Source: Tissierella creatinini (GTDB lineage Bacteria; Bacillota; Clostridia; Tissierellales; Tissierellaceae). Taken from it: 44,287 nucleotides of DNA. A program made the translations under genes and the position numbers. Location: positions 1 through 44,287 of the forward strand of contig SUSS01000021.1 in the NCBI GenBank assembly GCA_005046945.1. The letters run 5' to 3'. Below are positions 8,053 to 16,681 of the stretch, one piece after another (position 1 is the stretch's first letter; the number at the start of each line of letters is the position of its first letter). The notes under the pieces were generated by a model that was not told the DNA's origin, did not search any database, and saw nothing but the letters and a program-made list of their open reading frames with translations.

Positions 8053-9093
8053 TTATTTCTTTATCTCTACATCTGTATAATAATGATTCAATATTTCTAA
8101 GTAGCTGCTGCCATTTTTAGCCATTCCATTGGCTCCCCATTGACTCATTCCTACTCCATGACCATAGCCAAAGGTGGTTATATCTATAATTTTTAACTGT
8201 TGATCATAGGCAATAGTAAAATTAGTAGAATTTAAGCCGAAAAGCTCTCTTATATCCCTACCGTCAATAATCTCATTACCTATGGCTATCTTCTTTATCC
8301 TTCCGCTGTCCGTCTTCTCAATAAGCTTAATCTTATCGAAAAAGTTCTCTACATTTATTTTTGCCTTTGGATATTTCTCATTGATCTTATTTACAAAATC
8401 CACATCGGTAAGAGTTGTTAGGGTCTTAAATTTTGGAGATCCTTCTTCATAAGGGCTGCTCACAGATTTCAAATAAGGGGTATCATTTGCAAATACATTC
8501 ACAGCATCCTCTGTAAGACCGCCGCTGGTGGAATGATATAGGGGTTCCGCAACCAGATCATTGTAATATATAAGCATACCTCTGGTAGAATCAACAGCTT
8601 CCTCTATCTTCCCCCAGTATTTTTCAACCCAGCTTTCTCCGTGAATCTCTCTTAATTCATCCAGGGATAGATAGGCTTGACAATGGATTCCCCTACATAT
8701 TGGGGCACCCTTATGATCAGGATGACCATCCGGATACCTTTGGCTTCTACTTACTGCATAGGTTCTGGCAGCAACGGCCTGTGACTTTAATGCTTCAATA
8801 TGAAATTCAGCAGGCATTTCAGCTGCAACTACACCTTTTACATAGAGCTCCAGATCCATTTCCTCCACTTTATCATTATAAGGATTAAATATTCTTATTT
8901 TTTCAGCAAGCTCTGTTCTTGCAACAGGTTTCTTAGAAGCTATAATCTGGGGAATAGCACCTTTTTCCGTCTCAAAGCTTTCACCCGAAGCCACATTTTC
9001 CTTGGGCACAAAATTAAAGGTCTTAACAATAACTGTTGGTATAAGAATAGTTATTATTAAGACCCCAAGCATATACACTCCAATTCTTTTCAT
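8053..9093 (-). CDS. spoIID: Stage II sporulation protein D (peptidoglycan lytic transglycosylase)
   Basis: Mother-cell membrane enzyme that cuts peptidoglycan glycan strands during engulfment, with SpoIIM and SpoIIP. The start is ATG 9093, with GAGGGG 5 nt upstream; a TTG one codon earlier is too close to it. The protein is 346 residues. It has an N-terminal membrane anchor (about 5-24), then the SpoIID domain with LELYVKGVVAAEMPAEF, ALKSQAVAARTYAVSR, the zinc-associated ICRGIHCQAY segment, YHSTSGGLTE and C-terminal GYGHGVGMSQWGANGMA. The glutamate in EMPAEF is the likely catalytic acid. Located between murA and spoIIQ, the classic position. Confidence 0.97.
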   Translation of the reverse strand: MKRIGVYMLGVLIITILIPTVIVKTFNFVPKENVASGESFETEKGAIPQIIASKKPVARTELAEKIRIFNPYNDKVEEMDLELYVKGVVAAEMPAEFHIEALKSQAVAARTYAVSRSQRYPDGHPDHKGAPICRGIHCQAYLSLDELREIHGESWVEKYWGKIEEAVDSTRGMLIYYNDLVAEPLYHSTSGGLTEDAVNVFANDTPYLKSVSSPYEEGSPKFKTLTTLTDVDFVNKINEKYPKAKINVENFFDKIKLIEKTDSGRIKKIAIGNEIIDGRDIRELFGLNSTNFTIAYDQQLKIIDITTFGYGHGVGMSQWGANGMAKNGSSYLEILNHYYTDVEIKK

Positions 9094-9152
9094 CAAATCC
9101 CCTCTTCTCCATAGTATAATTAATACTATTCGGTAGGAGGCTTAAATAGAAC

Positions 9153-9181
9153 AAAAAATAAGGCGACCCTAAAAGGTCACC
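9153..9181 (-). terminator. Terminator between murA and spoIID
   Basis: Minus-strand hairpin GGTGACC / GGTCGCC (one G-U pair), then TTATTTTTT. It ends the murA transcript, or a transcript of the hairpin array, about 60 nt before spoIID. Confidence 0.85.
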
Positions 9182-9203
9182 CATTTCTTCTTTAAATATC
9201 AGA

Positions 9204-9381
9204 GGTAATTGCATAGCAATTACTTCACACCATTGCAACGAGGCGGGTGATTTAGGCATCATAGTCTTGTGTAACAAGACATCACACAGCCGCAACGATG
9301 CTTGCATCGTTTAGACACACCACCTGTTTAAGATAATAGGTACCCGCCACTTATAGAAGTGGGGGACATCTTCGCCTCGTT
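9204..9381 (-). repeat. Array of REP-like hairpins between murA and spoIID
   Basis: This is the largest gene-free stretch of the window (9094-9472). It holds consecutive hairpins, read on the minus strand: CCACTT-CTAT-AAGTGG, ACGATGC-AA-GCATCGT, GTCTTGT-TAC-ACAAGAC and GTAATTGC-TAT-GCAATTAC. A perfect 9-bp inverted repeat AACGAGGCG (9237-9245 and 9373-9381) brackets most of it. The last two hairpins are each preceded by GTGTGA and share a three-base TAY loop. Related units occur at 22630-22690. No ORF in the region has coding character. Confidence 0.75.
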
Positions 9382-9389
9382 ATATGTTT

Positions 9390-9472
9390 CTAACTCTTAA
9401 CTCTTCGCTCTTCACTATCTTTTCGTTGTTCACTGTTCACTGTTAGTTGTTCACTGATCTCTTCACTCTTAA
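9390..9472. repeat. Low-complexity dispersed repeat, copy 3
   Basis: Contains CTAACTCTTAACTCTTCGCT and GTTGTTCACTGTTCACTGTT. It directly follows the murA stop codon. Same family as 321-433 and 788-858. Confidence 0.7.
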
Positions 9473-10729
9473 CTAATATGTTTTTCTATATATCCTTGCT
9501 CCAAGTTTTGAGAACTTTGCTTCTATTCCGTCATATCCTCTATCTATATGATGGATGTTTTCAATCTCAGTTACCCCATCGGCTACAAGACCTGCAAGGA
9601 CTAAGGCCGCACCGGCTCTTAAATCAGATGCCTTTACAGGGGCTCCTGTAAGGGCCTTCACACCAGTAACAATAGCAGAACGGGCATCGATTTTAATATC
9701 TGCTCCCATTCTCTTGAGTTCATCAACATGCATAAATCTATTTTCAAATACGGTTTCAATAGCTACACTTGTCCCATCAAGCAGGGTCATCAACACCATA
9801 AATTGAGCCTGCATATCAGTAGGGAATCCAGGATATGGAAGGGTCTTTATATCTATGGCCTTTAGATTTTCACTGCCAATTACTCTTACGCTATCCCCAT
9901 TTTCAATAACTGTGCAGCCGGCTTCTCTAAGCTTTGCAATAACAGGCTTAATATGGTTGGATATTACATTATCCACTATTATATCTCCATTAGTAATAGC
10001 AGCTGCAACCATAAAGGTGCCCGCTTCTATTCTATCCGGGATTATTGCATGCCTACAACCACCTAATTTCTTCACACCTTTGATTCTGATAGTGGATGTA
10101 CCCGCACCCTTTATATCTCCACCAAGTTTGTTGAGGAAATTAGCTAAATCCGTTATTTCAGGCTCCATAGCGGCATTATCCAGGATGGTCTCTCCCTCAG
10201 CCATAACTGCAGCCATCATAATATTTTCTGTAGCTCCTACAGAAGGAAAGTCAAGGTAGATTTTATCTCCAATAAGTTTATCGGCATAAGCACCAATATT
10301 GCCATGATTTGTTTCGATAACAGCCCCAAGAGCCCTAAATCCTTTTAGATGAAGATCTATAGGCCTGGTACCTATAGCACAGCCACCAGGCAATGAATTC
10401 TTAGTCTTGCCAAGTCGGGTCAATAAGGGTCCCATTACAAGGAATGATGCTCTCATTTTACTCATTAGTTCATAGCTAGTTTCATATTTATTAACATTGG
10501 CAGAGTTTATCTTTATTATATCATCCTCTAAGTATTCTACCCTTGAACCTAGAGAGGCTAAAACCTCACACATTAACTCAACATCCTTTAGCTTAGGTAC
10601 ATCTTCCAAAATAATATCCTCAGTTCCTAAAAGGGATGCTGCCAATAGAGGCAGTGCCGCATTCTTAGCTCCGCTTATTCTAACATTTCCCTTTAGTGGC
10701 GGACTCTTTTCAACTAATATCTTTTCCAA
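9473..10729 (-). CDS. murA: UDP-N-acetylglucosamine 1-carboxyvinyltransferase
   Basis: First committed step of peptidoglycan synthesis: transfers enolpyruvate from PEP to UDP-GlcNAc, in the cytosol. Normal length, 418 residues. The N-terminal GNVRISGAKNAALPLLAASL holds the substrate-binding Lys-Asn pair. The catalytic, fosfomycin-sensitive Cys117 lies in LPGGCAIGTRPIDLH. PGFPTDMQAQFM and NRFMHVDELKRMGA are also conserved. The start is a TTG 6 nt after AGGAGGAG. It lies between ywmB and spoIID, as murAA does in B. subtilis, so a second MurA elsewhere is possible. Confidence 0.97.
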   Translation of the reverse strand: MEKILVEKSPPLKGNVRISGAKNAALPLLAASLLGTEDIILEDVPKLKDVELMCEVLASLGSRVEYLEDDIIKINSANVNKYETSYELMSKMRASFLVMGPLLTRLGKTKNSLPGGCAIGTRPIDLHLKGFRALGAVIETNHGNIGAYADKLIGDKIYLDFPSVGATENIMMAAVMAEGETILDNAAMEPEITDLANFLNKLGGDIKGAGTSTIRIKGVKKLGGCRHAIIPDRIEAGTFMVAAAITNGDIIVDNVISNHIKPVIAKLREAGCTVIENGDSVRVIGSENLKAIDIKTLPYPGFPTDMQAQFMVLMTLLDGTSVAIETVFENRFMHVDELKRMGADIKIDARSAIVTGVKALTGAPVKASDLRAGAALVLAGLVADGVTEIENIHHIDRGYDGIEAKFSKLGARIYRKTY

Positions 10730-10744
10730 ATTATCTCCTCCTAA

Positions 10745-11578
10745 TTAATAGCCACTGGTTATTATAGGGGTTCCTATCCATATTATAGTCTTATTATCAT
10801 ACTCGTAGTATGTTAATGCTACATTAAGATTTATTCTATCATCACCAGCTAATATATTATTATCTATATAGTCAGTAAATCCCGTTAGGGATATCAAATT
10901 TTCATCTTTGTATTCATCTACTATTTTTCCATTTAAATTAAGTATTGAATCCTTAAGCTTATAAATTTCTTCATCACTAAATTTTCCGCTTTTTTCACCT
11001 ATAAGGCAGGTAGTAACATTCACTTCTTTGTTAAATTTAAGATAAATGTTTTCAACCTTATCTATTATATCATTATTTTCATCAAAAATCTCCATTTTCT
11101 TTGATAATGAGTAATTTTTATCCAGAGGGTCTTCAAGGGGCTCTGGTGATTTTTTTAATTTATTTATATAAAGATAAGTTTCTCCCTTTTGATCCATGTT
11201 TATATATGAAGTCAATATTATAGTTAATGGATTCCTCTTATTATCATATCCAAAATAACTTAATTGGTTATAACCTTCATCCTGAATTACTTCCTTTATA
11301 AAATAGGCTTCCTCAATTTTCTCTGAAGATACACTTCCTTCTTCTCCAATCATTCCCATAGGATCAAGCAAGTCTTGTCCCATTTCATCTAATTGAGAAA
11401 GGCTTAAAAATTTGTCTATTATCTTTTCACTAGCGCTTATATCCGTCTCCAGTAACTTTCCATCTAGGTCATCCAATATGGATAATAGGATCTCTTCATC
11501 ATTCTTCTCACTACTTGCTTGTGTAAAATAAGGAATTAAAACTAATAATATAATTGCAATTACTAATATTTTTTTCAT
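10745..11578 (-). CDS. ywmB: YwmB family exported protein
   Basis: A 277-residue protein beginning at ATG 11578, where AGGAGG lies 6 nt upstream; the open frame extends 23 codons further but without a binding site. The N-terminal MKKILVIAIILLVLIPYFTQ is a signal peptide or anchor. The rest has two similar alpha-beta halves, and the C-terminal IWIGTPIITSGY is the hallmark end of YwmB proteins, named for a TATA-binding-protein-like fold. The function is unknown. Gene order ywmB-murA-spoIID is conserved in Firmicutes and supports the call. The leader contains a long inverted repeat at 11599-11668. Confidence 0.82.
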   Translation of the reverse strand: MKKILVIAIILLVLIPYFTQASSEKNDEEILLSILDDLDGKLLETDISASEKIIDKFLSLSQLDEMGQDLLDPMGMIGEEGSVSSEKIEEAYFIKEVIQDEGYNQLSYFGYDNKRNPLTIILTSYINMDQKGETYLYINKLKKSPEPLEDPLDKNYSLSKKMEIFDENNDIIDKVENIYLKFNKEVNVTTCLIGEKSGKFSDEEIYKLKDSILNLNGKIVDEYKDENLISLTGFTDYIDNNILAGDDRINLNVALTYYEYDNKTIIWIGTPIITSGY

Positions 11579-11598
11579 AGTGTGCCTCCTAAAATTAT

Positions 11599-11668
11599 TT
11601 AAGGAAAGGGCACTTTTAAAAATGTAAAGGGGGACAAAACATTTCATATAAAAAGTACCCTTTCCTAA
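11599..11668 (-). repeat. Long inverted repeat in the ywmB leader
   Basis: Arms of about 20 nt (TTAAGGAAAGGGCACTTTTA and its near-complement at 11649-11668) enclose about 28 nt. The 9-bp AGGAAAGGG/CCCTTTCCT core is perfect. It ends about 8 nt before the ywmB ribosome binding site. There is no clear T tract, so it could be a leader structure or a small mobile remnant. Confidence 0.6.
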
Positions 11669-11710
11669 TAATTAAAGTATTACCAAGTAAGGATACCTTT
11701 TATACCTATT

Positions 11711-12823
11711 TTAAAATTTAATTTGTTTTAAGAGAATTTCTACTATTCGTTCGCCTGCTCGACCATCTCCATAAGGATTGACGGCTTTTGCCATTCTATT
11801 GTATTCATCCTTATCCTTAAGGAGCAGTTCCATATTATTATAGACACCTTCAAAGGTGGTTCCTATAAGCTTAGCTGTACCCGATTCTACTCCTTCAGGT
11901 CTCTCTGTTTCCTCTCTTACTACTAAAACCGGCTTGCCAAGTGTTGGAGCCTCTTCCTGAAGTCCACCTGAATCAGTAATGACAAAATGACACTTAGCCA
12001 TAAGGTTTGTAAATGGTTCATATTCCAGAGGCTCTATTAGATGTATACGGCTATTAGGTCCCATAAATTCTTTTGCTATATCCCTTACCTTAGGGTTTAA
12101 ATGCATGGGAAAGACCACTTCTACATCTTCATGGCATTCAACTATATCATTTACGGCCTTGAAGATATTCTCCATAGGCTTTCCTATATTTTCTCTTCTA
12201 TGTGAAGTAAGTAATATAATCCTTTTATTTATATAGTCCAAATCATTTAATATTTGGTTATCAAATAGGTAACCCTCTTTAACAGTATATTTAAGGGCAT
12301 CTATAACCGTATTCCCGGTTATAAATATGTTTTCATCAGGATAGCCTTCCCTTAAGAGGTTCTGCCTATTTATATCCGTAGGGGCAAAATGATAATTGGT
12401 CAAGACTCCAGTTAACTTTCTATTAGCTTCTTCTGGATAGGGAGAATATAGGTTGCCACTTCTAAGACCTGCCTCCACATGTCCAATTTTAACCTTTTGA
12501 TAAAATGCTGCTAAGGCACCTGCAAATACTGTAGTTGTATCACCTTGAACAAGGAGCACATCGGGTCTTTCCTTAATTATTACTTCTTCTAAACCCTTTA
12601 TTGCCCTAGTAGTTATTTCGGTTAAGCTTTGCCCAGGCTTAAAAATGTTCAGGTCATAGTCCGGCTGGATTTCAAAGAGCTTTAATACCTGATCCAGCAT
12701 GTGGCGATGTTGTGCAGTTATGCATATTACACTTTCTATTTCAGGCCTCTTTTCAATCTCCTTTATAATAGGTGCCATTTTGATTCCTTCAGGCCTAGTG
12801 CCGAAAACGGTCATAATCTTCAA
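11711..12823 (-). CDS. wecB: UDP-N-acetylglucosamine 2-epimerase (non-hydrolysing)
   Basis: Interconverts UDP-GlcNAc and UDP-ManNAc, a precursor of teichoic-acid linkage units or other surface polysaccharides. 370 residues, typical length. Motifs: VFGTRPEGIKMAPII at the N-terminus, QGDTTTVFAGALAAFY, GHVEAGLRSG, the central TSHRREN, and ITDSGGLQEEAPTLGKPVLV with VREETERPEGVESGTAKLIG. The start is TTG 12823, 6 nt after AGGATG; an ATG three codons in is the alternative. It is 11 bp after tagO, forming a wall-polymer pair. In B. subtilis the homologue is mnaA. The downstream ATP synthase genes seen in many relatives are missing. Confidence 0.95.
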   Translation of the reverse strand: MKIMTVFGTRPEGIKMAPIIKEIEKRPEIESVICITAQHRHMLDQVLKLFEIQPDYDLNIFKPGQSLTEITTRAIKGLEEVIIKERPDVLLVQGDTTTVFAGALAAFYQKVKIGHVEAGLRSGNLYSPYPEEANRKLTGVLTNYHFAPTDINRQNLLREGYPDENIFITGNTVIDALKYTVKEGYLFDNQILNDLDYINKRIILLTSHRRENIGKPMENIFKAVNDIVECHEDVEVVFPMHLNPKVRDIAKEFMGPNSRIHLIEPLEYEPFTNLMAKCHFVITDSGGLQEEAPTLGKPVLVVREETERPEGVESGTAKLIGTTFEGVYNNMELLLKDKDEYNRMAKAVNPYGDGRAGERIVEILLKQIKF

Positions 12824-12834
12824 GTAATCACATC

Positions 12835-13863
12835 CTATTCCTTTTTTGTTCCAAATAATCCAAACTTCATTGCAAATATTACAGTAACAACAAACATTAT
12901 GACTGATAAATAAACCGCTTGTTTGCTATTAGCCTTGGCCACCAGAACCGCAAATATACCGAAGGCAGCCGAGATTGCATATAGTATTAAGACAGTTTTC
13001 TTTTGTGAAAAACCCCTAGCTAGCAGCCTATGGTGTAAATGGCCCTTATCTGCCGACATTATGGACCTACCACTCAATAGCCTTCTAAAAATTGCAAAAG
13101 TAGTATCGAATATGGGCACCCCAAGAATAATAATAGGCACTATAAATGCTATAGTTGCAACACTCTTCATAACCCCTTCAATGGATACGGCAGCCAGCAT
13201 AAAGCCTAAGAATAAGGCACCGGTATCCCCCATGAATATCTTGGCCGGATTGAAGTTAAATGGTAAAAATCCCAGGGTTGAGCCTGCTACTATGGCCGAT
13301 ATCAAAATAACTGTAGTATATCCGAATTTTTCAGCTACAAAGGTAAGCGATAAGGCAGATATCATAGCAACGCCTGCAGCCAGTCCATCAAGGCCGTCTA
13401 TTAGATTTAAGGTATTTGTAATTCCAACTACCCAAAATAGGGTTATTGGTATAGATAACCAATTTAAATATATTAGGTCATTGTTTATTGTAAATGGATT
13501 AGTAAAAAAGTCAACCTTTACATCTCCGGCTATTAGCACCAGACCTGCAACGATTTGAAATAAAAGCTTAAGCTTAGGACTCATTCCCTTTCTGTCATCT
13601 ATCATCCCGGAAATAAGTATTATGGTTCCACCTACAAGTACGGAAATTAAGGTCTTGTCTATGGGAATGAATATTAGACTAGTAATGACTACAGCAAAAT
13701 ATATGGCCAACCCGCCCATTAAAGGCATTGGCTCTTTATGTACTCTTCTTTCATCCTTAGGTATATCGATAGCCCCTATTTTAAAGGCAAATTTTCGGAT
13801 TAAAGGAGTCAATATTAAGGAAATTATAATTGCGATGATAAAGGGTAACACTGCTTGTTGCAT
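12835..13863 (-). CDS. tagO: Undecaprenyl-phosphate GlcNAc-1-phosphate transferase (TagO/WecA type)
   Basis: Integral membrane enzyme that starts teichoic-acid or polysaccharide linkage-unit synthesis by moving GlcNAc-1-phosphate to undecaprenyl phosphate. 342 residues with about ten transmembrane helices. MraY-superfamily motifs: HKEPMPLMGGLAIY, ISGMIDDRKGMSPKLKLLFQ with the paired Asp, NLIDGLDGLAAG, PAKIFMGDTGALFLGF and the C-terminal GHLHHRLLARGFSQ, whose HxxH-like part marks the WecA/TagO branch rather than MraY. AGGAGCG precedes the ATG. Its product would be matched by UDP-ManNAc from the neighbouring wecB. Confidence 0.93.
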   Translation of the reverse strand: MQQAVLPFIIAIIISLILTPLIRKFAFKIGAIDIPKDERRVHKEPMPLMGGLAIYFAVVITSLIFIPIDKTLISVLVGGTIILISGMIDDRKGMSPKLKLLFQIVAGLVLIAGDVKVDFFTNPFTINNDLIYLNWLSIPITLFWVVGITNTLNLIDGLDGLAAGVAMISALSLTFVAEKFGYTTVILISAIVAGSTLGFLPFNFNPAKIFMGDTGALFLGFMLAAVSIEGVMKSVATIAFIVPIIILGVPIFDTTFAIFRRLLSGRSIMSADKGHLHHRLLARGFSQKKTVLILYAISAAFGIFAVLVAKANSKQAVYLSVIMFVVTVIFAMKFGLFGTKKE

Positions 13864-13927
13864 TATTTATTCGCTCCTTAAATACTACTAGATTCAATGT
13901 TGATTTATTTTTTCACATATTCTTTAA

Positions 13928-13951
13928 TAGGGACAGATCTCTCTGTCCCTA
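13928..13951. other. Palindromic hairpin between upp and tagO
   Basis: Perfect TAGGGACAGA / TCTGTCCCTA stem with a 4-nt loop. No T tract follows on the minus strand, so it may be a processing or mRNA-stability element, or a weak terminator after upp. Confidence 0.6.
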
Positions 13952-13974
13952 AATAAGTGCTATTAAATTCTTAA

Positions 13975-14616
<642 letters not shown>

Positions 14617-14650
14617 TCACCATTAAAATTTCAATTGAATTATACCATAA

Positions 14651-15088
14651 TTAGCCTTCAATATCACTAATTTTATTTACCCTTAGTTCGTGTCTTCCAC
14701 CCTCGAATTCACTCTTTAGCCATGCACTTACTATATCAAGGGCTAGTCCTAGCCCCAATACTCTTGCTCCGAGGGCTAACATATTTGCATTGTTGTGCTG
14801 TCTACTCATCCTTGCAGAATAAGTATCTGAGCAAAGTGCACATCTGATTCCCTTTACCTTGTTTGCAGCTATGGAAATGCCAATACCTGTTCCGCATATG
14901 ACGATTCCTCGGTCTACTACCTTGTCTACTATTGCCTCAGCAACACTTTTACCATAGTCAGGATAATCCACCGAGTCACTTGAATTTGTTCCAAAGTCAA
15001 CAAATTCAACTCCCTCTTCCTCTAAATATTTCTTAATTTCCTCCTTCAGCTCAAAACCACCATGATCACTACCTATACCAATTTTCAT
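14651..15088 (-). CDS. rpiB: Ribose-5-phosphate isomerase B
   Basis: Interconverts ribose-5-phosphate and ribulose-5-phosphate in the pentose phosphate pathway. 145 residues. The family motif IGSDHGGFELKEEIKKYL begins the protein. GIVICGTGIGISIAANKVKG includes the active-site Cys, and CALCSDTYSARMSRQHNNAN has the conserved RxHNxAN-type motif. The ATG overlaps the stop of the upstream ywlE (ATGA arrangement) with GGAGGTG before it, showing translational coupling. RpiB homologues can include allose-6-phosphate or galactose isomerases, but the neighbours fit rpiB. Confidence 0.95.
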   Translation of the reverse strand: MKIGIGSDHGGFELKEEIKKYLEEEGVEFVDFGTNSSDSVDYPDYGKSVAEAIVDKVVDRGIVICGTGIGISIAANKVKGIRCALCSDTYSARMSRQHNNANMLALGARVLGLGLALDIVSAWLKSEFEGGRHELRVNKISDIEG

Positions 15089-15543
15089 AAAACACCTCCA
15101 TTGCTTAACTTGACAACAATCCCCTCTGCTGCCTTATATATTTCATCCCTAACCTTTTCATAGACCTCTAGGCTTCCACCATAAGGATCCATAATATCCT
15201 TTTCTACTCCAAATGCAAATTCATTTAAGAGAAAAATCTTTTCATCCAAATCAGGGTATTCCTTTAACATTGCATCCTTATGGGATAAAGTCATTGTAAA
15301 AATCAAATCCATATCCCCAATCAAATCCCAATGAACAAGCTGGGACCTATGATTTGATATATCAATATTTAGGGCTTCAAGGGCCTTTATAGCATTATAA
15401 GATGCTCCATCTCCACCAAATGCAAAGGTTCCAGCCGACTGTACCTGGACATCCAGATTGTTCTCTTTAGCTAAAGTTTTGAAAATGCCCTCAGCCATAG
15501 GGCTTCTGCATGTATTACCAGTACATACAATTAGAATCTTCAT
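15085..15543 (-). CDS. ywlE: Low-molecular-weight protein (arginine) phosphatase YwlE
   Basis: Small cytosolic phosphatase, 152 residues. The P-loop VCTGNTCRSPMAEG carries the nucleophile Cys7, Cys12 and Arg13; the general acid Asp lies in IMDPYGGS. Thr11 in the P-loop is the residue known to favour phosphoarginine in B. subtilis YwlE, where the enzyme opposes the arginine kinase McsB. The start is ATG 15543; a GTG four codons upstream overlaps the AGGAG binding site and is unlikely. It sits between the Sua5 gene and rpiB, as in B. subtilis. Arginine specificity is an inference. Confidence 0.92.
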   Translation of the reverse strand: MKILIVCTGNTCRSPMAEGIFKTLAKENNLDVQVQSAGTFAFGGDGASYNAIKALEALNIDISNHRSQLVHWDLIGDMDLIFTMTLSHKDAMLKEYPDLDEKIFLLNEFAFGVEKDIMDPYGGSLEVYEKVRDEIYKAAEGIVVKLSNGGVL

Positions 15544-15557
15544 TGAAATATTCACTC

Positions 15558-16610
15558 CTAAACTTGAATTATCTTGCCTCCGGATGCTTTCATCATCCTG
15601 TTCATAATTGCCATTCCAATTTGATCAGTTTCTACACCTTCTGCAAGTATTATATCCACATCTTCATCATCAAACTGCCTTATGACATCAAAAAGATTTG
15701 CAGCAATGGTCTCCTTTTGCTCTCTGGTACCCACTACCTTTACGATTATTCCCAAATTATATCTGTCTTTAGTCTCCACAGTTGCCATAATTCCAATTTT
15801 TCTTCCCTGAATCTTTAATTCATGGCAAGCCAGGTTTATTGCCTTTACAATATCCTCAACATCTCCTGTATATACTCTCATTTCTGCCAGAGGAGCATAA
15901 TGTCTGTATTTTTGACCTGGAGACTTAGGTACTATATCTTCACTCTCCTTTATTGTACCCAAATCTTGAGTTACATTCGGAATAATTTCTTTTAAATCCT
16001 CTATAGTAATCCCTCCGGGTCTTAATACCATAGGAATATCCCCCGATAAATCCAGCACAGTAGATTCCAGTCCTACTCCAGTGCTGCCTCCATCTATGAT
16101 CATATCAACCCTTCCTAAAAGGTCCCTTATAACATGGTGAGCTGCGGTTGGGCTAGGTTTTCCGGACAGATTTGCAGAAGGCGCAGCTATAGGCACCTTG
16201 GACCATCTTATTAGTTCTCTTGCAATTTTATTCTCGGGCATTCTAATTGCAACCGTATCAAGACCTCCGCTTATTACATCAGGTACTAGGGAGCTTCTTT
16301 TAAAAATCATGGTAAGAGGCCCCGGCCAAAATCTTTCAATACATTGATATGCAATTTCAGGAACATATTCAACTAAGGGCATTAGTTGATCTATGGACTC
16401 TATATGCAATATCAGCGGATTGTCCTGGGGCCGGCCCTTTGCTTCAAATATCTTTATTACTGCCTCTTCGTCTAAACCATTGGCACCAAGTCCATATACC
16501 GTTTCAGTCGGAAATGCCACCAGCTTCCCTTCCTTTATTAGGGAAGCCGCCTCTGAAATTAAATCTTCATCAATATTTTCGCTATTTATCTTAACTATTT
16601 TAGTCTTCAT
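15558..16610 (-). CDS. ywlC: L-threonylcarbamoyladenylate synthase (Sua5 type)
   Basis: Makes threonylcarbamoyl-AMP from threonine, bicarbonate and ATP, the first step of the tRNA t6A37 modification. 350 residues with both domains of the long Sua5 form. The N-terminal YrdC domain (about 1-215) has FPTETVYGLGANGLDEEAV, KGRPQDNPLILHI, AIRMPEN, PIAAPSANLSGKPSPT and STVLDLSG. A linker has PGQKYRHYAPLA. The C-terminal Sua5 domain follows (about 240-350). AGAGGTAGG precedes the ATG. It is separated from prfA by the prfA terminator and lies 3 nt from the extended ywlE reading frame. Confidence 0.96.
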   Translation of the reverse strand: MKTKIVKINSENIDEDLISEAASLIKEGKLVAFPTETVYGLGANGLDEEAVIKIFEAKGRPQDNPLILHIESIDQLMPLVEYVPEIAYQCIERFWPGPLTMIFKRSSLVPDVISGGLDTVAIRMPENKIARELIRWSKVPIAAPSANLSGKPSPTAAHHVIRDLLGRVDMIIDGGSTGVGLESTVLDLSGDIPMVLRPGGITIEDLKEIIPNVTQDLGTIKESEDIVPKSPGQKYRHYAPLAEMRVYTGDVEDIVKAINLACHELKIQGRKIGIMATVETKDRYNLGIIVKVVGTREQKETIAANLFDVIRQFDDEDVDIILAEGVETDQIGMAIMNRMMKASGGKIIQV

Positions 16611-16653
16611 ATCCTACCTCTTAATCTTAATATGCGGTTTTCTAAACATGCCC

Positions 16654-16681
16654 AAAAAAATAGAGGGTTTCCCCTCTATTA
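16654..16681 (-). terminator. Terminator of prfA
   Basis: ATAGAGGG-GAAA-CCCTCTAT hairpin followed by T7 on the minus strand. It overlaps the prfA stop codon. Confidence 0.92.

Noticed and set aside
9023-9307. Minus-strand ORF of 94 codons between murA and spoIID
   Set aside because: It runs through the hairpin array and terminator and then into spoIID in a different frame. No ribosome binding site or coding character.
9204-9381. CRISPR array
   Set aside because: The hairpins have different stem sequences and irregular spacing, with no identical repeats or uniform spacers.
9855-10259. Plus-strand ORF of 134 codons opposite murA
   Set aside because: Antisense shadow of murA, with no start signal.
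12923-13558. Plus-strand ORF of 211 codons opposite tagO
   Set aside because: It is the complement of a strongly supported membrane protein gene; its composition is that of an antisense shadow.
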